In this document: in pieces, positions 32,191 through 40,905 of the stretch
How the letters are laid out: every line of letters starts with the position of its first letter
Position numbering within the stretch: the stretch's first letter is position 1
Notes under the pieces: model-generated
Told to the model about the DNA's origin: nothing
The model's database searches: none
What the model saw: only the letters and a program-made list of their open reading frames with translations
Translations under genes and position numbers: made by a program
NCBI GenBank assembly: GCA_016195265.1
Contig: JACPZW010000043.1
Location: 1-64,000, forward strand
From: Acidobacteriota bacterium
GTDB lineage: Bacteria > Acidobacteriota > Vicinamibacteria > Vicinamibacterales > CAVVIG01
Direction: 5' to 3'
DNA: 64,000 nt

Positions 32191-33864
32191 CTATCGCGTC
32201 AGCTTCCGGTACTTGATGCGGTGCGGCTGATCCGCGTCCGCGCCGAGACGGCGCTTGCGGTCGGCTTCGTAGTCCTGGTAGTTGCCTTCGAACCAGACGA
32301 CGGTGCTGTCGCCCTCGAACGCGAGCATGTGTGTCGCGATGCGATCCAGGAACCATCGGTCGTGGCTGATGACCGCGGCGCACCCGGCGAAGTTCAGCAG
32401 CGCCTCTTCGAGCGCGCGCAGCGTGTCGACGTCGAGGTCGTTGGTCGGCTCGTCGAGCAGCAGCAGATTGCAGCCGCGCTTCAGCAGCTTCGCCAGATGC
32501 ACGCGATTGCGCTCGCCGCCCGACAGCGCGCCGACCTTGCGCTGCTGCGTCGCGCCCTTGAAGTTGAACCACGAGACGTAGGCCCGCGACGCGACCTTCC
32601 TCTTGCCGAGCTCGATCTCCTCGTTGCCGCCCGAGATCTCCTCGAACACGCTCTTGTTCGCGTCGAGCGCGTCGCGGCTCTGATCGACATAGCCGACCTG
32701 CACGGTCTCGCCGATCTTCAGCGTGCCGCCGTCCGGCTTCTCCTGCCCCGTGATCATGCGGAACAGCGTCGTCTTGCCGGCGCCGTTCGGCCCGATGACG
32801 CCGACGATGCCGCCGCGCGGCAGCGTGAAGTCGAGGTTGTCGATTAGGAGATTGTCGTCGTAGCCCTTCTTCAGCCCGCGCGCCTCGACGACGATGTCGC
32901 CGAGCCGGGGGCCGGGCGCGATGAAGATCTCCGCGGTCTCGATCTTCTGCGCCGTGTCCTGATTGAGCAGGTCCTCGTACGCATTCAAGCGCGCCTTGCC
33001 CTTCGCCTGCCGCGCGCGGGGCGACATGCGGATCCACTCGAGCTCGCGCTCGAGCGTCTTCTGCCGCCGCGTCTCGCTCTTTTCTTCCTGGGCGAGCCGG
33101 TTCTGCTTCTGATCGAGCCACGAGGAGTAGTTGCCTTCCCACGGAATCCCGCGGCCGCGGTCGAGCTCGAGAATCCAACCGGCGACGTTGTCCAGGAAGT
33201 AGCGGTCGTGGGTGACGGCGACGACGGTGCCCGGATAGTCCTTGAGAAACCGCTCGAGCCACGCGACCGACTCCGCGTCGAGGTGGTTGGTCGGCTCGTC
33301 GAGCAACAGCAGGTCCGGCGACTGCAGCAGGAGGCGGCACAGCGCGACGCGGCGCCGCTCGCCGCCCGACAGCTTCGCAACGTCAGCGTCCGGCGGAGGC
33401 AGGCGCAGCGCGTCCATCGCGAGCTCGAGCCGCGAGTCGAGGTCCCAGGCGTTGGCCGCCTCGATCCTGTCCTGGAGCTTGCCCTGCTCCTCGAGGACCT
33501 TGTCCATCTCGTCCGCCGACAGCGCTTCGCCAAGCTTTGCGTTGACCTCGTCGTAGCGCGTCAGCAGCGCTTTGATCGGAGCGACGCCTTCCTCGACGTT
33601 GCCGAGCACGTTCTTCGAGGCGTCGAGTCGCGGTTCCTGATGCAGGAAGCCGATCGAGATGCCCTCGCCCGGGAACGCTTCGCCGATGAAGCTGGTGTCC
33701 TCGCCGGACATGATTCTCAGGAGCGAACTCTTGCCGGCGCCGTTGGGGCCGAGCACGCCGATCTTGGCGCCGAAGTAGAACGACAGCCAGATGTCGTCGA
33801 GCACTTTGGCGTCGGGCGGGTAGACCTTCCCGAGACCCTTCATGGTGTAGATGAACTGGGGCAT
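32191..33864 (-). CDS. ettA: Energy-dependent translational throttle protein EttA (ABC-F)
   Basis: Ribosome-binding ABC-F ATPase that gates translation by ATP/ADP ratio. 557 residues, two nucleotide-binding domains without membrane helices: GPNGAGKSS (about 39-47) and GPNGAGKTT, two signature motifs ([20 protein letters not shown]), and two Walker B motifs LLLLDEPTN. The inserted arm and the inter-domain linker are of EttA length, and [17 protein letters not shown] is the usual EttA N-terminus. Confidence 0.95.
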   Translation of the reverse strand: MPQFIYTMKGLGKVYPPDAKVLDDIWLSFYFGAKIGVLGPNGAGKSSLLRIMSGEDTSFIGEAFPGEGISIGFLHQEPRLDASKNVLGNVEEGVAPIKALLTRYDEVNAKLGEALSADEMDKVLEEQGKLQDRIEAANAWDLDSRLELAMDALRLPPPDADVAKLSGGERRRVALCRLLLQSPDLLLLDEPTNHLDAESVAWLERFLKDYPGTVVAVTHDRYFLDNVAGWILELDRGRGIPWEGNYSSWLDQKQNRLAQEEKSETRRQKTLERELEWIRMSPRARQAKGKARLNAYEDLLNQDTAQKIETAEIFIAPGPRLGDIVVEARGLKKGYDDNLLIDNLDFTLPRGGIVGVIGPNGAGKTTLFRMITGQEKPDGGTLKIGETVQVGYVDQSRDALDANKSVFEEISGGNEEIELGKRKVASRAYVSWFNFKGATQQRKVGALSGGERNRVHLAKLLKRGCNLLLLDEPTNDLDVDTLRALEEALLNFAGCAAVISHDRWFLDRIATHMLAFEGDSTVVWFEGNYQDYEADRKRRLGADADQPHRIKYRKLTR

Positions 33865-33874
33865 AGTGGCTAGT

Positions 33875-34155
33875 CGAGATTTCAGATTTCAGAAAGCAGA
33901 TTTCAGATTGATTGGTGGATTGTAGATTTCGCGGCCGTCCGTGCGCGCGTCTGTATAGCGTACAATCTGCACATCGAATCTGCAATCGATCTGCAATCCA
34001 GGCAGCGGGTCAGTTTGAGGCAAAGATCAGCGCCAATCCGGATGGCCTCGCCGAGAGGCGTAGGATGTTGCGAGCCAGCGACAATAGCCCTCGGTGATGG
34101 ATCGATTCGTGGGTGGCGACGACGTAGCGTACGCGCAGGTTTTCTGAATACGGAA
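33875..34155. repeat. AGATTTC-type repeats, then a short unassigned stretch
   Basis: GATTTCAGATTTCAG and GCAGATTTCAGATTG units at 33878-33931 are answered by AATCTGCACATCGAATCTGCAATC copies at 33963-33999 (AATCTGCA units). From 34000 to 34155 there is no repeat and no convincing gene. On the minus strand a short piece containing ESIHHRGLLSLARNILRL recalls the end of DinB-superfamily four-helix proteins, too little to call. Confidence 0.6.
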
Positions 34156-34383
34156 GTGAAGGTCTACGTACAAGCTTTTCTGATTGTCGGAGTCATCATT
34201 CCGATCGTCCTGCACATGGTCGCCAGCGAATCCATGCCCTGGTGGCCAGACACCGTGTGCATGGGCATTGCCTTTGGAGCGGCTGCGGTCTTGATTGTCT
34301 GGAAGGCTCGAATAGATCGAGAGATGAACCGTCGCCTCGGGAAAGCTCTAAAGACCCTAGTCCGTCGCTGGATCTCAAACTGA
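34156..34383 (+). CDS. Possible small membrane protein, 75 residues
   Basis: GTG at 34156 opens a frame with two hydrophobic segments (about 3-22 YVQAFLIVGVIIPIVLHMV and 35-53 CMGIAFGAAAVLIVW) and a basic C-terminal tail (MNRRLGKALKTLVRR). Base composition is less GC-rich than neighbouring genes, which could mean transfer or chance. No family recognised. The gap between ettA and dinB is otherwise empty. Confidence 0.35.
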   Translation: MKVYVQAFLIVGVIIPIVLHMVASESMPWWPDTVCMGIAFGAAAVLIVWKARIDREMNRRLGKALKTLVRRWISN

Positions 34384-34403
34384 CCCACTACCGCACTCCA
34401 CCA

Positions 34404-34440
34404 TCAAATCTGAAATCTGAATTCTTAAATCTGACATCTC
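34404..34440. repeat. AAATCTGAAATCTGAATTC repeat before dinB
   Basis: Inverse orientation of the AGATTTC unit, ending directly at the dinB ATG. Confidence 0.75.
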
Positions 34441-35565
34441 ATGATCCGCAGGATCCTCCACGTCGACATGGACGCGTTCTACGCGTCGGTCGAACAGCGC
34501 GACGATCCGGCGCTGCGCGGGAAGCCGCTCGCCGTTGGCGGACGGCCAGAAGGCCGCGGCGTCGTCGCCGCTGCCAGCTACGAAGCGCGCGCGTTTGGGG
34601 TCTTCTCGGCGATGCCGATGTCCCGGGCGGTGCGCCTCTGCCCCGCTCTCGTCATCGTCCCACCGGACTTTCAGCGCTACAAGGCCGCGTCGAACGCCGT
34701 CTTCTCGATCTTCCGCGAGGTGACACCGCTCGTCGAGCCGCTGTCGCTCGACGAGGCCTACCTGGACGTCACCGAGAACGCCTGGGGCGAGACGTTCGGG
34801 ACGGCGGTGGCCAGACGACTCAAGGAGCGGATTCGTGCGGAGACGGGCTTGACCGCGTCGGCCGGCGTCGCGCCCAACAAGTTCCTCGCGAAGATCGCGT
34901 CCGGATGGAAAAAGCCCGACGGATTGACGGTCATCAGCCCCGAGCGCGTCGAGCCGTTTCTCCAGCAGTTGCCCGTGGACGCGCTCTGGGGCGTCGGGCC
35001 GGTGACGGCGAAGAAGCTTCGCGCGCGCGGTATCGATCGGCTCGTGGACGTCCGCGCGGCCGACCTTCAGACGCTCCGCGAGACTGTCGGCAGCCTCGCC
35101 GACTGGCTGCAGCAGCTTGCCAAGGGGATCGACGACCGGCCGGTGGTGCCGAATCGCGAGGCCAAGTCCTCGGGGTCGGAGAACACGTACCCCGAGGACC
35201 TGACCGACCTCGACACCATCCGCCGCGAGATCGCCGAGATGGCGGGCCACGCCATCAGCTGGCTGTCGCGCCGGGAGATACTCGCGCGGACAGTCACCAT
35301 CAAGGTCCGTTACGACGACTTTACGACGATCACGCGGAGCCACACGGCGGCGCCCACACGGGACGAAGCCGAATTGACGGCCCGCGCCGTGCAGCTGCTG
35401 GACAAGACCGACGCCGGACGGCGGCCCGTCCGTCTGCTGGGCGTGAGCGTCCACAACTTTTGTACGGAGGCCGACCTGATCGATCCGGAGAGGCTGCCAT
35501 TCGACGACGAGAAAGAATTAACCACGGAGGACACGGAGGACATGGAGGATAAGATAGGAAGGTAG
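34441..35565 (+). CDS. dinB: DNA polymerase IV (Y-family)
   Basis: Translesion polymerase. 374 residues. Catalytic D9 in HVDMDAFYASVEQ, D104/E105 in LSLDEAYLD, thumb helix-hairpin-helix (LWGVGPVTAKKL) and little-finger domain. The expected C-terminal beta-clamp motif (QLxLF) is reduced to ERLPF; the following 18 residues (starting DDEKELTTED) are mostly encoded by the CACGGAGGACACGGAGG repeat. ATG at 34441 directly after a repeat. Confidence 0.94.
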   Translation: MIRRILHVDMDAFYASVEQRDDPALRGKPLAVGGRPEGRGVVAAASYEARAFGVFSAMPMSRAVRLCPALVIVPPDFQRYKAASNAVFSIFREVTPLVEPLSLDEAYLDVTENAWGETFGTAVARRLKERIRAETGLTASAGVAPNKFLAKIASGWKKPDGLTVISPERVEPFLQQLPVDALWGVGPVTAKKLRARGIDRLVDVRAADLQTLRETVGSLADWLQQLAKGIDDRPVVPNREAKSSGSENTYPEDLTDLDTIRREIAEMAGHAISWLSRREILARTVTIKVRYDDFTTITRSHTAAPTRDEAELTARAVQLLDKTDAGRRPVRLLGVSVHNFCTEADLIDPERLPFDDEKELTTEDTEDMEDKIGR

Positions 35566-35604
35566 AGATTTGAGGATTTGAGAATTTGGGGATTTGAGAA
35601 GGTA
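35516..35604. repeat. CACGGAGGACACGGAGG and GATTTGAG repeats at the dinB 3' end
   Basis: ACCACGGAGGACACGGAGG at about 35520-35550 forms the last dinB codons (TTEDTEDMED). Then GATTTGAGGATTTGAG-type 8-bp units at 35568-35600 run up to the next gene. Confidence 0.85.
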
Positions 35605-35608
35605 AACG

Positions 35609-35845
35609 ATGCTGAAGGGGACGCGCGACGGGATCTTGAAGAAAGTTCAGCCGGTGAGCATTCACGGCCAGGTGTCGTGGGACGTGTTCTTCACCGACGT
35701 CGACGATCCGGACGGCCAGACCCACATGGCTCGCGTCGGGCCGGAGGCGGTCAACGCCAACCATCTGGAGCCCGGCGACCGGATTCAGGTCGAATACGTG
35801 GTGGGCGTGCCGGTGAAAGTCAGTCTGATGAAAGTGGGAAGTTAG
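35609..35845 (+). CDS. Conserved-looking small protein of unknown function
   Basis: 78 residues, ATG at 35609. Balanced composition with alternating hydrophobic strands (HGQVSWDVFFTDVDDPDG, RIQVEYVVGVPVKVSLMKV) suggesting a small beta-barrel or OB-like fold, and no signal peptide. GGTAAACG precedes the start. Family not recognised. It lies between repeats downstream of dinB. The last codons border an AGTTAGAAGGC repeat. Confidence 0.6.
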   Translation: MLKGTRDGILKKVQPVSIHGQVSWDVFFTDVDDPDGQTHMARVGPEAVNANHLEPGDRIQVEYVVGVPVKVSLMKVGS

Positions 35846-35868
35846 AAGGCAAAAGGCCTTCTTGCTTT

Positions 35869-36951
35869 TCACTTCACGATCCGCACGGTCTTCAGTTCAA
35901 CGCGCGTCGTCGGCGTCTCGCCGTTGCGCGGCGTCGTTTCAATCGCATCCACCGCGGCCATTCCCTCCACCACGCGGCCGAACGCCGTGTAGGTGCCGTC
36001 CAGCGCGGCCGACGCGCCGGTGCAGATGAAGAACGACGTCTGCGCGCTGTCGGGCGCATCGCCGCGCGCCATCGACACGATCCCCTTCACGTGTTTCGTG
36101 TCATTGAACTCCGGCGCCAGATTGCGCACGAGCGCCTGCTGCTTCGCGGTGAGCGGCGCCGTCCGGCTCGAGAGCGCGCCGGTCTGAATCACGAATCCTG
36201 GCGCCACCCGATGAAAGGCCATCCCGTTGTAGACGCCCGCCGCCGCCAGCCGCATGAACTGGCGGACGGTGTCCGGCGCCTTGTCGAGAAAGAACTCGAC
36301 GGTAATGGGCCCGGAACTCGTGTCCAGCACGGCGCGATACGCGGCCAATTCCTGCACGGTCTCGTTGACGAACGGTTCGGCGGGCGTGTCGCGAATCGTG
36401 ACGCGGCGGATGTCGATGCGCTCGGTCGCCACGCCTTTGTCGTCGACCGGCACTTCAGAAATCTTCTGCAGCACCTCGATCCCGTCGGCGACGTGCGCGA
36501 AGACCGTGTACTGGTTGTCGAGCGCCGGCTGGTCGGCCAGGACGATGAAGAACTGCGCGCCCGCGCTGTCGGGCTTGCCCGGCACGAGGACCGCGGCCAC
36601 GGATCCGCGAGTCATCTTCGGCGCGCGCGCTTCCGCTTTGATGATGTTGAGCCCGCCGCTGCCGTACAGCGCCCGCCTGGACGGATCCTTCGTCAGCGGA
36701 TCGCCGCCCTGGACCATCCCGTACTTCACCGCGCGATGAAACGTCGTCCTGTCGTACGCGCCGTCGGAGGCGAGCTTCATGAAGTACGCGGTCTGGTTCG
36801 GCGCGAGATCGGGCGCGAGATCGATGACGAACGTCCCCGCGCTCGTTTCGACGACGGCTTGCTTGGGCGGGGCCTGAGTGCGCACGGCCAGGCTGAAGCC
36901 GGACGCCACGGAAAGCGTGATCGCCAACCAGGCAGCGCTTTTCTTGATCAT
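35869..36951 (-). CDS. Secreted peptidyl-prolyl cis-trans isomerase with two cyclophilin domains
   Basis: 360 residues from the ATG at 36951 (MIKKSAAWLA). Signal peptide (1-28), then two cyclophilin-type domains in tandem: about 38-180 (TTFHRAVKYGMVQGGDP, GAQFFIVLADQPALDNQYTVF) and about 195-355 (GMAFHRVAPGFVIQTG, QTSFFICTGASAALDGTYTAFG). Tandem duplication in one chain is unusual for bacterial periplasmic cyclophilins, which have one domain. It accelerates proline isomerisation in exported proteins. Confidence 0.92.
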   Translation of the reverse strand: MIKKSAAWLAITLSVASGFSLAVRTQAPPKQAVVETSAGTFVIDLAPDLAPNQTAYFMKLASDGAYDRTTFHRAVKYGMVQGGDPLTKDPSRRALYGSGGLNIIKAEARAPKMTRGSVAAVLVPGKPDSAGAQFFIVLADQPALDNQYTVFAHVADGIEVLQKISEVPVDDKGVATERIDIRRVTIRDTPAEPFVNETVQELAAYRAVLDTSSGPITVEFFLDKAPDTVRQFMRLAAAGVYNGMAFHRVAPGFVIQTGALSSRTAPLTAKQQALVRNLAPEFNDTKHVKGIVSMARGDAPDSAQTSFFICTGASAALDGTYTAFGRVVEGMAAVDAIETTPRNGETPTTRVELKTVRIVK

Positions 36952-36954
36952 TGA

Positions 36955-37059
36955 TCTACCCTTCCCGCCCCGCCCTCCTCGGCCCACCCCTCCTGCCCTT
37001 CCCGCCTTTCCTGCCCCACGCGTCCCACCAGCCCCACCTGCCCTACCAGCCCTACCTGA
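36955..37059. repeat. CCCGCCTTTCCTGCCC / GCCCTACCAGCCC C-rich tract
   Basis: About 100 bp of CCTGCCC, CCCACC and CCCTACC units, the reverse orientation of the G-rich tract at 23037. It fills the gap between pgsA and the cyclophilin gene. Confidence 0.8.
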
Positions 37060-37620
37060 CTACGACGCCGGCGTGTCCACAATCCGCGCGGCGTGCCAGA
37101 TGTAATGAAAGCCGGAGACCAACGTGATGATGAGCGACGCGTAGATGAACAAGTCCACGACGACCGAGTGCACGCGCAGGTAATTGAAGAAGATCGCGGC
37201 CACGGCGGTCAGGATGTATGTCCCGGTCGCGATCTTGCCGAACACCGATGGATGAAACGTGCGACGGCCGATCGCGAGGTTCACGATTGCGACGGTCAGC
37301 ACGATGCCCACGTCACGGCTGATGATCAGTACCGTCAGCCAGACCGGCATCCGGTTCGCGAGATCCAACCCCGGCAGCGTGAGCACGACGAACGTCGCGA
37401 GCAGCAGCAGCTTGTCGGCCATCGGGTCGAGCCACGCGCCGAGCGTCGTCTTCTGGCCCGACCATCGCGCGATGAGGCCGTCCAGCGCGTCCGTGATCCC
37501 CGCGATCACGAAAACCACCAGCGCCCATCCCAGCTCTCCGTACACCACGAGCAGGACGAAGGCCGGAATCATCAGCATCCGCAGCAACGTGAGCTGGTTC
37601 GCGATCGTGAACGCGCTCAT
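37060..37620 (-). CDS. pgsA: CDP-diacylglycerol-glycerol-3-phosphate 3-phosphatidyltransferase
   Basis: Makes phosphatidylglycerol phosphate at the membrane. 186 residues with the CDP-alcohol transferase signature DGLIARWSG...GAWLDPMADK (D-G-x2-A-R-x8-G-x3-D-x3-D) in the first half and four or five hydrophobic helices. The ATG overlaps the upstream TPR gene stop (ATGA), so it is coupled. Confidence 0.92.
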   Translation of the reverse strand: MSAFTIANQLTLLRMLMIPAFVLLVVYGELGWALVVFVIAGITDALDGLIARWSGQKTTLGAWLDPMADKLLLLATFVVLTLPGLDLANRMPVWLTVLIISRDVGIVLTVAIVNLAIGRRTFHPSVFGKIATGTYILTAVAAIFFNYLRVHSVVVDLFIYASLIITLVSGFHYIWHAARIVDTPAS

Positions 37621-38984
37621 CGGAGTCCGGCGAGCGCGGCGATCCGTCCGATCGCGTCGATGCCTTCGGCGCCGGTCACGGCGCGGGACGGCTGGAACGA
37701 ATTCTCTCCGACCGTGCGCATGACACCGGCCGCGACGGCCATCGAGGCGGCCGGATAGGCGAGATGGCCCGGCGGCAGATCGGCGAACCTGGTGCGCGCC
37801 GACGCCCAGGCTTGGGCCTGTCCCGGCCGCCTGGCGTCAACGCGCGCGAGCAGGCGTGCGGCGGCCTGCGCGAGATCCGCGCGCTGCACGACCGTGCGCG
37901 GCTGAAACGCATGGTTGGAGAACGGCTCCATCACGCCGGCTCTCGCGACGGCCGTGATCCATGTCGCGGCCCAGTGCCCGCGGATATCGGTGATCAGCGC
38001 GGCGTCGCCGCGGGCGTCGCCCTCGAGCAACGCGCCGAGCCGGACGCCGATGAGCGCAGCCAAATCAGCGCGGGTCAGCTGATTCGCGCGCTCGATCGCG
38101 CGATAGTCGACCGGGAGCCGCGCCAGATCCGCCCGCGTCCGCACGGCCTCGAGCCGCCGGACAATGTCCTCGCGGTCGGCGCTCGGCTCGACGGCCAGCG
38201 CGTCGGCGTACGCTCTGGCCGCGCCGGAAAAGTCGCGCTGCTCTTCGAGGATTTCTCCCAGCTGCGCACTCGAGGCGGCGTCCGCCGGGTCCAGGGCAAT
38301 CGCCTTGCGGAAGTGTGCGAGCGCGGTGTCCACATCGCCCTTCTTGCGCTCGACACCGGCCAGCTCGCGGTACAGGAACGGACTGTCCGGCGACCTCCTG
38401 ATCGCGTCCACGTACGCGGCGATCGCCTCGTCCAGCCGGCCGGCGCCGACGGCGGCGCGCGCGCGTGAGAGTCCCTGCTCCAGCACCTGGAATTTCAGCA
38501 CGTCGACACGGCGCCTGACGTCGACGAGCGAGGGATCGGCGGTGACGGCGGCCTCGAACGCCGCGAGCGCGTCCGCGGTCCGGCTCAGCACCAGCAGCGC
38601 CTGCCCCTGGCCGACGAGCGCGGCCGCGTCGCCCTGATGCCGCGCGAGCGCCCGATCGAAATGCGGCAGCGCCGCCTCGGCGTGCTTGCGCGCGAGTGCC
38701 AGGTACCCGAGCGCCGTGTCAGCCGGATAGAACGCAGGGACCGCGGTCAACGCGCCTTCGAGCTCGCGTTCGGCCATCTCGAGGTCGCCGGACTGCAGCA
38801 GCGCCCAGCCGCGATCGAACCCCTGCGCCGCGCGCGTCTCGGCGTACGACGCCGGCACGGCCGGCCGGATGAATTCGGGAAACCTGGGCGCGGTGACCGC
38901 CGCGGCCGGGACGGTCTTTGGCGCGCACGCGCCCGCCAGCAGAACGGCGGCAACGCAAAGGGCCGGACCCGCACTCCTGCGCAT
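37617..38984 (-). CDS. TPR lipoprotein with SLH-like C-terminal domains
   Basis: 455 residues from the ATG at 38984. Lipoprotein signal with lipobox LLAGAC, then four or more TPR units (about 55-260; LFYRELAGVERKKGDVDTAL-like helices), then two SLH-like repeats (about 320-375 with DIRGHWAATWITAVARAGVM, and about 395-450). The layout suggests an outer-membrane or periplasmic scaffold anchored by lipid and peptidoglycan/cell-wall polymer. A GTG at 39005 and a TTG at 38990 are alternative starts; GAGGAG fits the TTG best. Between hflX and pgsA in one operon. Confidence 0.85.
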   Translation of the reverse strand: MRRSAGPALCVAAVLLAGACAPKTVPAAAVTAPRFPEFIRPAVPASYAETRAAQGFDRGWALLQSGDLEMAERELEGALTAVPAFYPADTALGYLALARKHAEAALPHFDRALARHQGDAAALVGQGQALLVLSRTADALAAFEAAVTADPSLVDVRRRVDVLKFQVLEQGLSRARAAVGAGRLDEAIAAYVDAIRRSPDSPFLYRELAGVERKKGDVDTALAHFRKAIALDPADAASSAQLGEILEEQRDFSGAARAYADALAVEPSADREDIVRRLEAVRTRADLARLPVDYRAIERANQLTRADLAALIGVRLGALLEGDARGDAALITDIRGHWAATWITAVARAGVMEPFSNHAFQPRTVVQRADLAQAAARLLARVDARRPGQAQAWASARTRFADLPPGHLAYPAASMAVAAGVMRTVGENSFQPSRAVTGAEGIDAIGRIAALAGLR

Positions 38985-39001
38985 CGCCAAAAGTTTACTC
39001 C

Positions 39002-40279
39002 TCACCGAGGCTGGCCGCCCAGACGATCGAGCAGACGCCGCGGCACGTCGGCGACGATGGAGACGCGGCCGTCGCGGACTTCGTGCTCGACGACGCGCGC
39101 GTGCCGGTACAGGCGCGCGATGCGCTCGCGATCCTCCGCGGCGTCGGGGTCGAAGGCGAGCGTGACGCGGCGGACGTCGAGCTCGAGCCGCGACGCGATC
39201 GTCTCGACCAGCTCATCGACGCCCTGCCCCGTCAGCGCCGAAATGTAGAGGGCGTCCGGCTCCTGCTCCTGCAGCCGCCGCCGTTCTTCGCCGGTCAGCG
39301 CATCGCACTTGTTGTAGACCTCGACCAGCGGGACCTCGGTCGCGCCGACCTCGTCGAGCACTTCGCGCACCGCCGCCATCCGCCGGTCACGATCGCTCGC
39401 CGAGGCGTCGATCACGTGGAGGACGAGGTCCGCGTCGGCGGTCTCCTCGAGCGTGGCGCGAAACGCCGCCACGAGCGCGTGCGGAAGGCGATCGATGAAC
39501 CCGACGGTGTCGGACACCAGCAGCTCGCGGCTGTCCGGCAGCCGGACCTGCCGCACGAGCGGATCGAGCGTCACGAACAGCGCGTTCGACGCCTCCGCGT
39601 TCGACCGCGTCAGCACGTTGAACAGCGTGGTCTTTCCCGCATTCGTGTAGCCGACGAGCGCGACCGTCGGCACCGACGCCTTGTGCCGGCGCTCGCGCAA
39701 CTGCCCGCGTCGGCGGCGGACCTGCTCGATGTCCTCAGAGATCGCGTGAATCTTCGTGCGGATGCGGCGGCGATCCGTTTCCAGTTTCGTCTCGCCGGGC
39801 CCTCGCGTGCCGATGCCGCCGCCGAGCCGCGAGAGCGCCGTGCCCGCGCCGACGAGCCGCGGCAGCAGGTACTTCAACTGCGCGAGCTCCACCTGCAGCT
39901 TGCCTTCGCGCGTCCGCGCGCGCCTGGCGAAGATGTCGAGGATGAGCTGCGTGCGATCGACGATCTTGCAGCCGACCGCCGCTTCGATCTGGCGGAGCTG
40001 CGCCGGCGTCAGCTCGTTGTCGAAGACGACGACGTCCACGCGCAGCTCGGAGCACGACGCGGCCAGCGTCTGGATCTTGCCGGCCCCGAGGTATGTGGAC
40101 GGATCCGGCTTCGGCCGTTCCTGCAGCACGCGCAGGACGACCTCCGCGCCCGCCGCGGACGCGAGGCCGGCGAGCTCGTCGAGCGATCGCTCGGCCTCGA
40201 GCCGCCGCACGCGGCCGGCCATCAGGCCGACGAGTGCCGCGCGTTCGAGCCGGGCTATGGGCGTGCGCTGTTGAGGCAT
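39002..40279 (-). CDS. hflX: GTPase HflX
   Basis: Ribosome-associated GTPase that rescues or splits stalled ribosomes. 425 residues: N-terminal HflX subdomains with GGIGTRGPGETKLE, G domain with GYTNAGKTT (Walker A), DTVGFI and NKCD. ATG at 40279, overlapping the tsaC stop by 25 bases. Confidence 0.94.
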   Translation of the reverse strand: MPQQRTPIARLERAALVGLMAGRVRRLEAERSLDELAGLASAAGAEVVLRVLQERPKPDPSTYLGAGKIQTLAASCSELRVDVVVFDNELTPAQLRQIEAAVGCKIVDRTQLILDIFARRARTREGKLQVELAQLKYLLPRLVGAGTALSRLGGGIGTRGPGETKLETDRRRIRTKIHAISEDIEQVRRRRGQLRERRHKASVPTVALVGYTNAGKTTLFNVLTRSNAEASNALFVTLDPLVRQVRLPDSRELLVSDTVGFIDRLPHALVAAFRATLEETADADLVLHVIDASASDRDRRMAAVREVLDEVGATEVPLVEVYNKCDALTGEERRRLQEQEPDALYISALTGQGVDELVETIASRLELDVRRVTLAFDPDAAEDRERIARLYRHARVVEHEVRDGRVSIVADVPRRLLDRLGGQPR

Positions 40280-40905
40280 GCGATCACGTCATCCCACGCG
40301 ATGGCGCCGGCCCGGACCAGTCGAGGCTCGGCGGCCGTCACGTCCACAATCGTCGACGGCGCGCCGCCCGGCGTGGGGCCCGCGTCGAGAAGAAAGTCGA
40401 GGCGATCGCCGAGCGTCCGTTCGACCACGTCAGGATCGGCGGTTGCAGGCTCGCCGCTGCGATTCGCGCTGGTCGCGGTCACCGGATGCCCGCACGCCGC
40501 GCACACCGCGCGCGCCACCTCAAACGCTGGCACGCGGACGCCGACCGTGCCCGTGCCCGTCACGTCCGGCGCCAGCCGCGGCGGCGCCGCGACGAGCAGC
40601 GTCAGCGGTCCGGGCCAGAAGCGCGCCGCGAGCACCGCGGCCAGCGGTGACAACGGACCGAGCGACGCGACCACCTGGTCCGTGCCGGCGGCGATGAGCG
40701 GCAGCGCGCGGTCGGCGTCGCGGCCCTTCGCCGCGAAGACACGGCCGACTGCGTCCGCGCGAAACGGATCGACGGCGAGCCCGTACAGCGTATCGGTCGG
40801 CAGCGCGATCAGGCCGCCGCGGCCGATCCACATCGCGGCTTCCTGAATCGCGTCGCGCTGCGGCGCTCCCGGATCGACGAACACACGGCGCATGGCGGCG
40901 TTCAT
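40255..40905 (-). CDS. tsaC: L-threonylcarbamoyladenylate synthase
   Basis: YrdC/Sua5 domain enzyme that makes threonylcarbamoyl-AMP for the tRNA t6A37 modification. 216 residues; substrate site motifs LPTDTLYGL, KGRDADRALPL and TSANRSG are present; no C-terminal Sua5 extension. The ATG at 40905 overlaps the MFS stop by one base (TAATG), so the two are coupled. No other tsa gene is in the window. Confidence 0.93.
   Translation of the reverse strand: MNAAMRRVFVDPGAPQRDAIQEAAMWIGRGGLIALPTDTLYGLAVDPFRADAVGRVFAAKGRDADRALPLIAAGTDQVVASLGPLSPLAAVLAARFWPGPLTLLVAAPPRLAPDVTGTGTVGVRVPAFEVARAVCAACGHPVTATSANRSGEPATADPDVVERTLGDRLDFLLDAGPTPGGAPSTIVDVTAAEPRLVRAGAIAWDDVIACLNSARP

Noticed and set aside
34000-34150. 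Remnant of a DinB-superfamily (four-helix) gene on the minus strand
   Set aside because: Only about 20 residues look similar (IHHRG-type piece); too short to support a pseudogene call.
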